A stretch of 64,000 bases of DNA from Paracoccus nototheniae (GTDB lineage: Bacteria; Pseudomonadota; Alphaproteobacteria; Rhodobacterales; Rhodobacteraceae), in assembly GCF_004335005.1 (NCBI RefSeq), contig NZ_RQRT01000007.1, forward strand, positions 19,958 to 83,957, written 5' to 3'. The translations under genes were made by a program, and so were the position numbers. A model generated the notes under the pieces. That model did not search any database, was not told the origin of the DNA, and saw only the letters and a program-made list of their open reading frames with translations. Shown piece after piece: positions 1-8,015 of this stretch. Numbering within the stretch: the first letter of the stretch is position 1; each line of letters starts with the position of its first letter.

Positions 1-2
1 GC

Positions 3-140
3 CGCCATGCCATTGTGCTGCGGTTCCTGATCCGCCTCGGCCTGGATGCCGAGACGGCGGAACGAGATGCCGAAGGGATCGAGCATCACGTCAGTGAGCG
101 CACACTGGCCTTGTTCGCGGCCTACGCCGATCGGGCCTAG
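3..140 (+). CDS. mntR: MntR-type metalloregulator, C-terminal fragment (partial)
   Basis: The gene enters from outside the window; only the last 45 codons are visible, ending in TAG. The peptide contains DAEGIEHHVSERTLALFAAY, the signature of the dimerisation/metal-binding region of DtxR-family manganese regulators (Glu, His-His and Glu ligands). From family knowledge such proteins repress Mn uptake genes or activate Mn export when metal is bound. It converges on dsbA with only 9 bp between stop codons. The N-terminal DNA-binding half cannot be assessed. Confidence 0.75.
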   Translation, partial: RHAIVLRFLIRLGLDAETAERDAEGIEHHVSERTLALFAAYADRA

Positions 141-149
141 GCCGCCCGG

Positions 150-809
150 TCAGGATGCCTCCACGGCACTGCGCACATCCGCAAGCAGGCTGTCCATGCT
201 GATATCCGTCATCTGGCGACCATTGAGAAAGAAGGTCGGTGTCTGGCGTACGCCGATCGCCGCGATATCGGCCGCGTCCTGATTGAGGATGCCGACGATA
301 TCGGGGGACAGACGGGCTGTCTGCGCCTTTTCCATATCCAGACCGGCCGCAGCCGCAATTTGCCATGCAAGGTCCATTCGCGGTGCGCCATGGACAGCCC
401 ATTCCGGCTGCCGTTCCAACAGCGCATCGAGGACAGGCTCGAACTTGTCCTGCATACGCGCGGTCTCCAGGATGCGGACCGCCTCGTCGGACCCCTCGTG
501 AAACACCGCATAGCGCATCACGATGCGGACCTGATCGGGAAATTGTGCGCGAATGTCCTGAACGACCGGATGAAAGGCGCGGCAAGCCTCGCAAGATGGA
601 TCGAAGAACTCGACCAGCGTGACCGGAGCGTCTTCTGGTCCAAAGCTGGGCGCGTGACCGCGCACCAGCATGTCTGTTTCCACAGCCGGGGCAGCAGCGG
701 CCAGGGTATCCGCTTCGGCCTGACGATTGCGCGTCAGCACGAGCGCGCCGCCGGCAAAGGCGGCAATCCCGATGGCAGATGTTCCGATGAGCACGGTGCG
801 GCGGTTCAT
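150..809 (-). CDS. DsbA-family periplasmic thiol:disulfide oxidoreductase
   Basis: A 219-residue protein with a Tat-like N-terminus (MNRRTVLIGTSAIGIAAF), then a thioredoxin fold in which VTLVEFFDPSCEACRAFHP carries the redox motif CEAC. The cis-proline region is QTPTFFLNG near the C-terminus. Family members oxidise or isomerise cysteines in exported proteins; CEAC rather than CPHC is closer to the DsbA/DsbG-like thioredoxin_4 group. The start is set at 809 because this Met begins the signal peptide and overlaps the dsbB stop by 4 bp (ATGA). It is last in the minus-strand metal operon, so it probably keeps exported metal-handling proteins folded (inference). Confidence 0.85.
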   Translation of the reverse strand: MNRRTVLIGTSAIGIAAFAGGALVLTRNRQAEADTLAAAAPAVETDMLVRGHAPSFGPEDAPVTLVEFFDPSCEACRAFHPVVQDIRAQFPDQVRIVMRYAVFHEGSDEAVRILETARMQDKFEPVLDALLERQPEWAVHGAPRMDLAWQIAAAAGLDMEKAQTARLSPDIVGILNQDAADIAAIGVRQTPTFFLNGRQMTDISMDSLLADVRSAVEAS

Positions 810-1243
810 GGGCGTTTTCCTTTCGACAAGATGAGGCAGGCCAGAACGGCTGCAAAGGCGGCGAATGCAAGATAGGGAATGGGCAGGTTCAGGATCGTCT
901 GCGCCTGGTCGGTGCAGGACGGGCCGTCCTTGGTGCAAGGCGCGATGCTCTGCGGGATCAGTCCTGCGTAAAGTCCCGAATGCCAGCCGGAAAGGACCAG
1001 CCCGGCCAGCGCCAGCGGCAATCCGTAGAGACGTGCCAGACCGTCACCGCGCCACAGCGAGATTGCCAAGACAGGCACTAACGGAAACATGGCGATCCTC
1101 TGATACCAGCATAGGGTGCAGGGCATCTGCCCCAGTATCTCGCCGATGAACAGCGCGCCGAGCGTAGCGGCGAGTGCGACCAGAAAGGCAGTTGATATTG
1201 CAATATCATTCCGGGACAGGCCCCGGGGGTCAGGTGCGGTCAA
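806..1243 (-). CDS. DsbB-family disulfide bond formation membrane protein
   Basis: A 145-residue protein with four hydrophobic segments. It has the two DsbB cysteine pairs: MPCTLCWYQR after the first helix (CxxC, quinone-proximal) and PCTKDGPSC in the second periplasmic loop. DsbB reoxidises DsbA by passing electrons to quinone. The best start is TTG at 1243: an AAGGA lies six bases upstream and no ATG occurs before the first CxxC. It overlaps the end of lspA by 14 bp and the dsbA start by 4 bp, so the three genes look translationally coupled. Confidence 0.85.
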   Translation of the reverse strand: MTAPDPRGLSRNDIAISTAFLVALAATLGALFIGEILGQMPCTLCWYQRIAMFPLVPVLAISLWRGDGLARLYGLPLALAGLVLSGWHSGLYAGLIPQSIAPCTKDGPSCTDQAQTILNLPIPYLAFAAFAAVLACLILSKGKRP

Positions 1244-1715
1244 AAGAGAGTTCCTTCGAGCGGGAGGGACGGAGCATCGCTGTCAGCACAAGCAAGGCGC
1301 CGAGGCTGATCGCGATGTCGGCCCCGTTAAAGGTCGGCCAGTGCCAATCACGCCAGTAGACATCCAGAAAATCGGTCACGGCACCTTGCCGCAGGCGGTC
1401 GATGATATTGCCCACAGCACCCCCCACGATCAGCGCAAGGCCTATGCCTTCGCGCTTCGTATCCGCCCGGAAGGCCATTCCCGCAAAGATGATCGCCAGG
1501 GCACCTGTCAGGGCAACCATCAACAAGGGACGACCTGCCATTAGGTCGGACATCATGCCGAAACTCGCCCCTTCGTTGAAACCAAGCGTCAGATTGAAGC
1601 CGGGAGAGACGGCATGAACCTCCCCGGGAGACAAGCTCCGCAGGACCGCGAGCTTGGTAATCTGATCGGCAGCCGCAGTAGCGGCGATCATCGCCAGGAT
1701 CAGGAGCGTCTTCAT
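1230..1715 (-). CDS. lspA: Signal peptidase II (prolipoprotein signal peptidase)
   Basis: A 161-residue aspartyl membrane protease. Visible family blocks are DQITK, NLTLGFNEGASFGMM, VGNIIDRLRQGAVTDFLDVY and FNGADIAISLG; the Asp in NIIDR and the Asp in FNGAD are the expected catalytic pair. It removes signal peptides from diacylglyceryl-modified lipoproteins in the inner membrane. A P-type ATPase gene with a linked lspA is known from lead-resistance (pbr) operons, so this is probably an accessory copy dedicated to the metal locus. The start at 1715 overlaps the upstream gene by 4 bp. Confidence 0.9.
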   Translation of the reverse strand: MKTLLILAMIAATAAADQITKLAVLRSLSPGEVHAVSPGFNLTLGFNEGASFGMMSDLMAGRPLLMVALTGALAIIFAGMAFRADTKREGIGLALIVGGAVGNIIDRLRQGAVTDFLDVYWRDWHWPTFNGADIAISLGALLVLTAMLRPSRSKELSFDRT

Positions 1716-2332
1716 TGCAGTGACCTTTCCCGGATGAAGATCCAGCGCGGAACGGACTGGCAATAGGTGTCGTAAGCAGGGCCAAGCGTCCGCCGCAATA
1801 CACGTTCTTCTGAGCGGACCTGAACAAGCGCCGAGGCGGCGAACAGCAGAACCGCTAGGCCCGTCGGGATGCAGGGCACGGCCAGAGCGGTTCCGACCAG
1901 CAGCATGAACTGGCCGACAAAAACCGGGTTGCGGCTGAAACCGAACAATCCACCCGTGACAAGTGCGCCGGTCGCGCCCTCGGCCACACCGATCCGCCAT
2001 GACGCAGCCATCGACATCTGGGCGGCAAATGCCAGCATCGCGCCCAGGCTGGCCATGAACAGTCCCGCCAGACCGATCCACGCAGGATTTTGGAAAGCCC
2101 GCAGGGGATCAAGATCGCCCATGCCCGGCATGAGACGCCATGCCAACGACCCAAGGAGGGCCAGAGCGAACGCAGCTCGGAAGCCTAGCGCTGCAAGACG
2201 GTCGCCGCCCGTGGCGTGACGGAACAACCAGACCGGACGATGCGCCTCCCGGGCATTGATCGCAGAGCCCCAGAAGAACAGGGCCAGATAGGCACCAAGA
2301 AGAACCAGCGCTGCACTGCCCATTCCAGTCAT
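1712..2332 (-). CDS. Isoprenylcysteine carboxyl methyltransferase-like integral membrane protein
   Basis: About 206 residues with five or so hydrophobic helices and the C-terminal family signature LFGFSRNPVFVGQFMLL followed by EERVLRRTLGPAYDTYCQSVPRW. The RNP plus EE..L...G..Y..Y pattern marks the ICMT/PEMT membrane methyltransferase superfamily, which uses S-adenosylmethionine. Members often sit beside bacterial heavy-metal efflux genes, but their substrate is usually unknown. ATGATG precedes the coding region; the second ATG gives the better spacing from GAGG. It lies between the ATPase and lspA. Confidence 0.75.
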   Translation of the reverse strand: MTGMGSAALVLLGAYLALFFWGSAINAREAHRPVWLFRHATGGDRLAALGFRAAFALALLGSLAWRLMPGMGDLDPLRAFQNPAWIGLAGLFMASLGAMLAFAAQMSMAASWRIGVAEGATGALVTGGLFGFSRNPVFVGQFMLLVGTALAVPCIPTGLAVLLFAASALVQVRSEERVLRRTLGPAYDTYCQSVPRWIFIRERSLQ

Positions 2333-2339
2333 CATCGCC

Positions 2340-4595
2340 TCAGCGCTTCTGTTCGGGATTGTAGCGCAAGAGGCGCAAGGCGTTCAGGGTCACCAGAACT
2401 GTTGCGCCCGTATCTGCCAGGATCGCGATCCACAAACCGGTCAAGCCAAAAACGGTGGTGACCAAGAAAATAGCCTTCAATCCTAGAGCGATACTGACGT
2501 TCTGCCGGATATTGGCCATCGTGGCCCGCGCCAGCCGGATCTGGGCCGGGATGTCGGTCACCCTGTCGCGCAGGATGGCCGCATCGGCCGTCTCCAGCGC
2601 GACGTCCGTGCCGGAGCCCATCGCGACACCGATGCTGGCCTGTTTCAGGGCAGGGGCGTCATTGATGCCGTCGCCAATCATCATGACGCCACCTTGAGCG
2701 TTCATGTCGCGAATGGCGGCCAGCTTGTCTTCGGGCATCATCTCGGCCTTGAACCGGATATCCAGACCCTCGGCGATGGCGGCAGCAGTGCGGGGGTTGT
2801 CGCCGGTCAGCATGACCGAGGAGATGCCCATGTCGGCCAGCTGGCGCACAGCCTCCGCTGCATCGGGCCGCAGCTCGTCACGCATGGCGATAAGACCGAG
2901 CGGGATGCCTTTGCGATAGACAGCGACGGCAGTTTTGCCCTCTTCCTCGAAGATAGTCGCCTGACGCAGACCAAGACCATCCAGGCCATTGTTCTCCGAC
3001 GCGTGCCGGGGGGAACTTACCCATGCCAAAGCATCTCCGACGGTCGCCTCGACCCCTCGTCCGGTCAGGGCGCGTGCATCGCGGGCGGGCAGGGGCGTGA
3101 CGCCCGCCGTTTTGGCCCTGTCCATGATCGCCACGGCAAGGGGATGGCTCGATCCGCTCTCGACACCGGCGGCGACCTCCAGAAGCTGAGCCTCAGTCGT
3201 AGTTCCGAACGTCACCAGATCGGTGACCTGCGGACGTCCGTGGGTCAGGGTCCCGGTCTTGTCAAAGGCGACATGGGAAACCTTGGCCGCGGCCTCGATC
3301 ACTGCGCCGCCCTTCATCAGCATGCCGCGGCGCGCGCCGGTGGACAGGCTCGATGCGATCGAGGCCGGAACCGAGATTACCAGTGCACAAGGGCAGCCGA
3401 TCAGCAGGAGCGCCAGTCCACGATAGATCCAAGTATCCCATGTCTGACCAAACATCAGCGGCGGGATCACGATGACAAGGGCCGAAACGGCAACGATGGC
3501 AGGCATGTACCACCGGCTGAACCGGTCAATGAAGCGTTCCGTTGGGGCGCGGGCTTCTTCCGCTTCCTCGACCAGCCGGATGATCCGGGAAATGGTATTG
3601 TCTTCGGCGGCCTTGGTCACGGTGACCCGCAGGACAGCTTCGGTGTTGATCGAACCGGCAAAAACATTATCACCCGGGCCGCGGGTCCGGGGAATGCTCT
3701 CTCCGGTCACCGGGCTTTCATCGATCCCGGACGTGCCGTCTGAAATCTCTCCGTCTGCGGGGATCCGGTCGCCGGGACGAACCAGCACCGTCTGACCGAT
3801 CGTCAGGCTGGACGCGGCAACCTCGCGGGTCACGCCGTCCACCTCCAAGAGCGCCGTTTTCGGGACCAAGTTCGCCAAGGCCCGGATGCCGTCTCTTGCC
3901 TTTCCGGCCGCGACACCCTCCAGGACCTCGCCCACAGCAAAGAGAAAGACCACCAAGGCAGCCTCTTCGGCGGCATTGATGAACAACGCGCCGAGGGCTG
4001 CGATGGTCATCAATCCCTCGATCGTGAAGATCTGACCCAACCGCGCAGCGGCGAAAGCGCGACGCGCGACGGGGGCGACACCGATAAGGCAGGCCGCGAC
4101 GAAGGCCCAGCTCCCGATCTGCGGGGCGATCAGCTCCATTGCCCAGGCTGCCGCCAACAAGAGCCCGGTCAGGATAACCAACCTGCCCTTGCCAGTCTGG
4201 TACCATGCCTTGCCGCGGTCGGCCGGGTCGTCATGGACGTGACCGGGGCTGCCATGGCCGGAGTGGTCGGCCTCGGCCACAGCGGGATGAGCGTCGTGGC
4301 TGTGGCCTTGATGACTCTCCGGCGCACTCCCCGGGATCACGAAATCCTTCTTTCCTGGCGCACGGGTCTGAATGCCGTATCCAAGCGCACGCACGGTTTT
4401 CTCGATCTTGTCCGTGTCGGTCAGGCGTTCATCAACGGTCAGGCGCAGGCGTTCGGACATGATGCCGATCTCCACATCCCTGACGCCCGGCAGGCGGGAC
4501 ACGGCGCCCCGCACCTTTGTCGCGCAGGAGGCGCAATCCATGCCGGACACCGTCCAGTCGCATGCCGTCGTGCCGGTTTCGTTCGTGGTCGTCAT
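2340..4595 (-). CDS. Zn2+/Cd2+/Pb2+-type P1B ATPase (ZntA/CadA/PbrA family)
   Basis: A heavy-metal exporter of about 751 residues. In order: an N-terminal HMA domain with GMDCASCATKV (CxxC), a His-rich linker near residues 95-125, membrane helices, the actuator region (SPVTGESIP), the CPC metal-transport motif in GCPCALVIS, the phosphorylation loop DKTGTLTHG, and the hinge GDGINDAPAL. CPC plus a His-rich linker favours Zn/Cd/Pb over monovalent copper. It would pump divalent soft metals out of the cytoplasm. ATGATG occurs at the start; the second ATG (4595) is six bases from GAGGAG, and 4598 is an alternative. A divergent merR-type regulator and a MerR promoter lie directly upstream. Confidence 0.93.
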   Translation of the reverse strand: MTTTNETGTTACDWTVSGMDCASCATKVRGAVSRLPGVRDVEIGIMSERLRLTVDERLTDTDKIEKTVRALGYGIQTRAPGKKDFVIPGSAPESHQGHSHDAHPAVAEADHSGHGSPGHVHDDPADRGKAWYQTGKGRLVILTGLLLAAAWAMELIAPQIGSWAFVAACLIGVAPVARRAFAAARLGQIFTIEGLMTIAALGALFINAAEEAALVVFLFAVGEVLEGVAAGKARDGIRALANLVPKTALLEVDGVTREVAASSLTIGQTVLVRPGDRIPADGEISDGTSGIDESPVTGESIPRTRGPGDNVFAGSINTEAVLRVTVTKAAEDNTISRIIRLVEEAEEARAPTERFIDRFSRWYMPAIVAVSALVIVIPPLMFGQTWDTWIYRGLALLLIGCPCALVISVPASIASSLSTGARRGMLMKGGAVIEAAAKVSHVAFDKTGTLTHGRPQVTDLVTFGTTTEAQLLEVAAGVESGSSHPLAVAIMDRAKTAGVTPLPARDARALTGRGVEATVGDALAWVSSPRHASENNGLDGLGLRQATIFEEEGKTAVAVYRKGIPLGLIAMRDELRPDAAEAVRQLADMGISSVMLTGDNPRTAAAIAEGLDIRFKAEMMPEDKLAAIRDMNAQGGVMMIGDGINDAPALKQASIGVAMGSGTDVALETADAAILRDRVTDIPAQIRLARATMANIRQNVSIALGLKAIFLVTTVFGLTGLWIAILADTGATVLVTLNALRLLRYNPEQKR

Positions 4596-4643
4596 CATTC
4601 TCTCCTCTGCGGAAAGCAGGGCGGTTGCCATCATCGATTCGGA

Positions 4644-4674
4644 GGTCTACGTCCTCTAGCAACTATAGGTTCAA
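4644..4674 (-). promoter_or_regulatory. MerR-family promoter/operator of the P-type ATPase operon
   Basis: Read on the minus strand, -35 TTGAAC (4669-4674) and -10 TAGACC (4644-4649) are separated by exactly 19 bp, the over-long spacer typical of MerR-activated promoters. The spacer holds an imperfect dyad at 4653-4669, with CCTATAG and CTAGAGG arms around a 3-bp centre. The site lies between the divergent ATPase and merR-type genes and would be untwisted by the metal-bound regulator. Confidence 0.75.
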
Positions 4675-4685
4675 GGAGAATCTTC

Positions 4686-5123
4686 ATGCTGACCATCGGA
4701 AAGCTGGGATCGTCGACCGGGGTCAAGGTCCCCACGATTCGCTATTACGAACAGATCGGGCTGTTGCCCGAGGCCGAGCGCAGCGCCGGCAATCAAAGGC
4801 TCTACACACACAAGGCCCATGAAAGGCTGGCCTTCATCCGTCATGCCCGCGAGCTGGGATTTTCTCTTGAGGCGATCCGCGACCTTCTGAGCCTGTCTGA
4901 CGATCCCGATCAGCCTTGCGCGGCAGCCGATACCATTGCCAAAGCGCAGCTTGCAGAGGTCGAAAGCCGTCTTGCCCGCCTGACGGCCCTGAAGACCGAA
5001 CTTGAGCGCATGTTGGTTCAATGCTCCGGCGACCGGATTTCCGACTGTCGGGTTATCGAGGTGCTGAGTGATCACTCGCTTTGCGTCAGCGATCACCCGA
5101 CGAATGATGATGCCAATTCGTGA
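4686..5123 (+). CDS. MerR-family metal-responsive regulator (CadR/PbrR/ZntR-like)
   Basis: A 145-residue regulator. The N-terminal winged helix contains GVKVPTIRYYEQIGLLPE, followed by a coiled dimerisation helix (about residues 80-112). Cys78, Cys113 and Cys121 match the three-cysteine ligand set of Cd/Pb/Zn-sensing members, and the C-terminus adds His and Cys (SDHSLCVSDH). It is divergent from the efflux ATPase and shares the intervening operator. From family knowledge it bends the 19-bp-spacer promoter and activates it when metal is bound. The start at 4686 follows AAGGAG. Confidence 0.9.
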   Translation: MLTIGKLGSSTGVKVPTIRYYEQIGLLPEAERSAGNQRLYTHKAHERLAFIRHARELGFSLEAIRDLLSLSDDPDQPCAAADTIAKAQLAEVESRLARLTALKTELERMLVQCSGDRISDCRVIEVLSDHSLCVSDHPTNDDANS

Positions 5124-5220
5124 CTTCGCGCCCTCTTCCCGGCATGATCATTGCCGCTTGCAGAGAACGCCATGGTCAGGGCGTCCTTCCTGACAAGGCC
5201 GTGATAGCCGGCAATTTTCC

Positions 5221-5251
5221 TTGAACCTCTAGCTGCTTTAGGTCGCAAAAG
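5221..5251 (+). promoter_or_regulatory. Second MerR-type box upstream of the envelope genes
   Basis: TTGAAC (5221-5226) is followed by an imperfect dyad at 5225-5243 (ACCTCTAG, CTG, CTTTAGGT) and, after a 19-bp spacer, by a weak -10 CAAAAG. Aligned from the -35 onwards it matches the 4644-4674 box at most positions. It lies just before the small gene at 5278, suggesting that the adjacent MerR-family regulator also controls the envelope block. Confidence 0.5.
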
Positions 5252-5277
5252 GTTCTCGCCAGAAACGACGAGCAGGA

Positions 5278-5484
5278 GTGGGGCATGAAGCCGAAGAGAC
5301 AGTTTCCAGGCCAATGCTGATGCTGCTTGCCGCCGTGCTGGGTGGAATACGGGGTTGGTTTCGCGCACGTGCACTTGGTGGCAAACGGTTGGATATGATC
5401 CAGTACGCAACCGGGTATGCGATAGCCTTCGGATTGCTGGCGGCGATCGTAGGTATTGCCCTTGCTCGCCTGCTTGAACCCTGA
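5278..5484 (+). CDS. Small hydrophobic membrane protein, function unknown
   Basis: A 68-residue ORF with a GTG start directly after AGCAGGA. It has two hydrophobic stretches, MLMLLAAVLGGIRGWF and YAIAFGLLAAIVGIALARLL, separated by a basic linker, which suggests a two-helix inner-membrane protein. No family was recognised. It is the first gene after the second MerR-type box, so it may be metal-induced. The start is uncertain because the SD nearly abuts the GTG. Confidence 0.45.
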   Translation: MGHEAEETVSRPMLMLLAAVLGGIRGWFRARALGGKRLDMIQYATGYAIAFGLLAAIVGIALARLLEP

Positions 5485-5561
5485 GCCGACCCATGAACGC
5501 CGTGAGCAGCAAACTTGCCCCCGGCGCCGTCTACCATTTACCTGACAGGATACCGGACGTT

Positions 5562-6743
5562 ATGATCTTGCGAACCTTGCTCACTGTGGGCGCCGTTGCC
5601 GTCACGATACCTTTGCATGCTCAAACTTTGGCAGAGCCGATGATCAGCAACGACGTGATTGCCACCATGGTGCAGCACGAGGTGGCGCCAGGGGACACGC
5701 TGGACGCGATCCTGTCGCATGCAGGAATTGGCGCCAGCATCAGGAATGAAGCGGCATTGGCCATTTCCGATGTTTTTGACTTGTCCACCCTCAGCCCAGG
5801 CCAGATCCTCAGATGGAGTGTCGCCGCCGATGACCCCTCCAGACTGAACCGCTTGTCGCTGCTCAGTCTCGATGGCACAGACATTGTCCTTGATTTTAGC
5901 AAGCCTCTCGCAGCGTCCTTGGTCAAAACTGAGATCGTGCTTCGGGACCGTCGCGAATACCTCGTGCTTGAGGGCTCGCTCTATGATGCATTGGCGGCCC
6001 ATGATGCGCCAGAAAGTTTCGCAGTGGAGGTCGCAGCCCTGCTAGCAGGTCAGATCGACTTTCGCCGCGACCTCAAAGGTGGGGAAGGTCTGGCGCTGAT
6101 CTGGCAGGAAAACGTCTTGACGGATGGAATGGTCATAGGCGAACCGCAGCTGGCTTACGTCCGGTTTGAGTTCGGTGATGATATTTATGAAGTCGTGGCA
6201 GGATCGGTGGAGCAGCCGTTCAGCCTGTTCCGGAATGGTGCACCGGTCCAGCAGACAGCCCGTCCAGTCGCGGGGGCCCGTCTGTCCTCGGTCTTCGGCA
6301 AACGCCGCCATCCCGTCCTCGGCGCGCAACGCATGCATACAGGCGTCGACTATGCAGCGCCGACCGGCACACCGGTCACTGTGACCGGCGCGGGACATGT
6401 CGTTTTTGCAGGGTCTATGCGTGGTTACGGACGGACGATCGACGTCGATCACGGCGGTGGCGTCATCACCCGCTACGCCCATTTGTCGCGCTTCGCAGAC
6501 GGCATTTCCTCAGGCGTCGCGTTGAATGCCGGGGCCAGGATCGGTGACGTGGGTGCTACCGGCCTGGTTAGCGGCCCCAATCTTCACTATGAGGTCCGCG
6601 TCGACGGCGAGCCGACAGACCCGATCAAGAAAACTCTGACGCCGGAGACTCTCACTGCCCGGCCGGCGGACCGAGTCATTCTGACGGCTGCGCGTCTCAC
6701 GACCGGCTACTATCTTCGCACGAACCCTGACGCTCAGAGTTGA
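5562..6743 (+). CDS. M23-family peptidase (LytM domain), possibly catalytically altered
   Basis: About 393 residues. A signal peptide starts at MILRTLLTVGAVAV; an in-frame upstream ATG at 5493 would add 23 residues without helping export, so 5562 is preferred. An N-terminal LysM/OapA-like region (APGDTLDAILSHAGI) precedes a C-terminal M23 domain with RHPVLGAQRMHTGVDYAAPTG (zinc His and Asp) and TRYAHLSRF. The last motif reads SGPNLHYEV, where the family has HxH: the first histidine is Asn and only the second is kept. M23 enzymes cut peptidoglycan cross-links, and degenerate LytM proteins act instead as amidase activators. It lies downstream of a MerR-type box with other wall enzymes. Confidence 0.82.
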   Translation: MILRTLLTVGAVAVTIPLHAQTLAEPMISNDVIATMVQHEVAPGDTLDAILSHAGIGASIRNEAALAISDVFDLSTLSPGQILRWSVAADDPSRLNRLSLLSLDGTDIVLDFSKPLAASLVKTEIVLRDRREYLVLEGSLYDALAAHDAPESFAVEVAALLAGQIDFRRDLKGGEGLALIWQENVLTDGMVIGEPQLAYVRFEFGDDIYEVVAGSVEQPFSLFRNGAPVQQTARPVAGARLSSVFGKRRHPVLGAQRMHTGVDYAAPTGTPVTVTGAGHVVFAGSMRGYGRTIDVDHGGGVITRYAHLSRFADGISSGVALNAGARIGDVGATGLVSGPNLHYEVRVDGEPTDPIKKTLTPETLTARPADRVILTAARLTTGYYLRTNPDAQS

Positions 6744-6854
6744 AGAGTAAAAACCTTATCCACCGGTAACCTTAGCCATAAAGGGCCCGCAGGGTTGGTT
6801 ACGATGGCACTGCTAGACTGATTGTCCGCCAGAAGACAGATTGAGAGAGTGATC

Positions 6855-7319
6855 ATGACAGGACTGACACGACGCATGGTGCTTCTGGCTGCTGCAGCCA
6901 GCACGCTTCCGACATTCTCTTTAGCAAACAACCCGACCGCCATCCATGTCGTGGAAGGGACCGGGTGCGAATGCTGCAAGCAGTGGACCAGCTACCTGAG
7001 CGAAAACGGCTTTCAGGTGACCAGCGAGGAGCGGTTCGGCACCTTGTTGATGCAGCACAAGATCGATCTCGGCGTGCCTATCGCGCTAACCTCCTGCCAT
7101 ACCGGAAGCGTGGAGGGCTATTTTCTGGAAGGCCATGTGCCTGCCGCCGACATCCGGCGACTGCTGGCCGAGCGTCCCGAAGCCCTTGGACTGACGGTTC
7201 CCGGCATGCCATTCGGAAGTCCGGGCATGGGACCCGAAAGCAGGCGCCAGGCCTACGACGTGCTTCTCGTCCGGCAAGACGGCAGCAGCGAAGTCTTTAC
7301 CCGCTATCCTGAAGCATAA
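6855..7319 (+). CDS. DUF411 metal-binding periplasmic protein
   Basis: A 154-residue protein with a twin-arginine-like signal (MTGLTRRMVLLAAAASTLP), then the DUF411 signature: VVEGTGCECCKQWTSYL with CxCC, LTSCHTG, and EGHVPAADIRRLLAERP. DUF411 proteins have a thioredoxin-like/CopG-type fold and occur in copper, silver and cadmium resistance loci, where they are thought to bind metal in the periplasm. The start at 6855 follows GAGAG. It sits between two wall-enzyme genes in the presumed metal-responsive block. Confidence 0.85.
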   Translation: MTGLTRRMVLLAAAASTLPTFSLANNPTAIHVVEGTGCECCKQWTSYLSENGFQVTSEERFGTLLMQHKIDLGVPIALTSCHTGSVEGYFLEGHVPAADIRRLLAERPEALGLTVPGMPFGSPGMGPESRRQAYDVLLVRQDGSSEVFTRYPEA

Positions 7320-7356
7320 TAAAAAAACCAAGCCCATCCGAGCAGGAAACAGACCG

Positions 7357-7905
7357 ATGCCAAACTTCTCCCGGCGCCACGCCTCTCTGGCCTTGCTTGC
7401 CGTCTTGGCCGCTTGCGGAAAATCCGGGCCCACGGCCACTGCCCCGGCCCGCGGCGCCACACCTCAGTTCAAGCGCTACACCGGCCCTCCGGTCACTCAG
7501 GTCGTGGTGCAGAAAACCGAGAGGCAGATGTTTCTGCTGAACGGGCAGACCGTGCTGCGATCCTACAATTTCGGTCTCGGCAACCAGCCGGTTGGCCCCA
7601 AGCAATTTGAGGGCGACGGGAAAACACCGGAAGGCCTCTACTACATCGACCGCTTCAATCCCCGCAGCCGTTATCACCTGTCGGTGGGCATTTCTTATCC
7701 AAACGAACGGGATGTCGCCTACGCCGCGCAGTTCGGGCGCAGTGCAGGCAGTGATATCATGTTCCATGGCCGCGGCCCGGAAGGAAACGTGTTCGCGCCT
7801 AAGAACCGGGACTGGACTGCGGGTTGTCTGGCGTTGACCGATCAGGAAATCGAAGACGTCTACGCGATGTTGCAGCCCGGTGTGCCAGTGATGCTCTACC
7901 CATAG
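7357..7905 (+). CDS. L,D-transpeptidase lipoprotein (YkuD domain)
   Basis: A 182-residue protein. The signal peptide ends in a lipobox (VLAAC), so it is probably a lipoprotein. The YkuD domain spans about residues 45-182; HGRGPEGNVF and NRDWTAGCLAL carry the conserved His and the catalytic Cys. Such enzymes form 3-3 peptidoglycan cross-links or attach proteins to the wall using L,D-chemistry. Thr-Ala replaces the common Ser-His before Gly-Cys. It begins 37 bp after the DUF411 gene on the same strand. Confidence 0.85.
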   Translation: MPNFSRRHASLALLAVLAACGKSGPTATAPARGATPQFKRYTGPPVTQVVVQKTERQMFLLNGQTVLRSYNFGLGNQPVGPKQFEGDGKTPEGLYYIDRFNPRSRYHLSVGISYPNERDVAYAAQFGRSAGSDIMFHGRGPEGNVFAPKNRDWTAGCLALTDQEIEDVYAMLQPGVPVMLYP

Positions 7906-8015
7906 CAGGAGACGAACAAGTCACGGCCGAAACATAGAATTGCAACGCACCCTATTCCAAGGGCGCCACTTGCGCCGACGGCTGAAAAATCGTCGGCACA
8001 AGTGGTCTTTCGCTG

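Noticed and set aside
2694..3743. 349-codon plus-strand frame opposite the P-type ATPase
   Set aside because: A shadow of the high-GC coding sequence; the ATPase on the other strand has all of its catalytic motifs.
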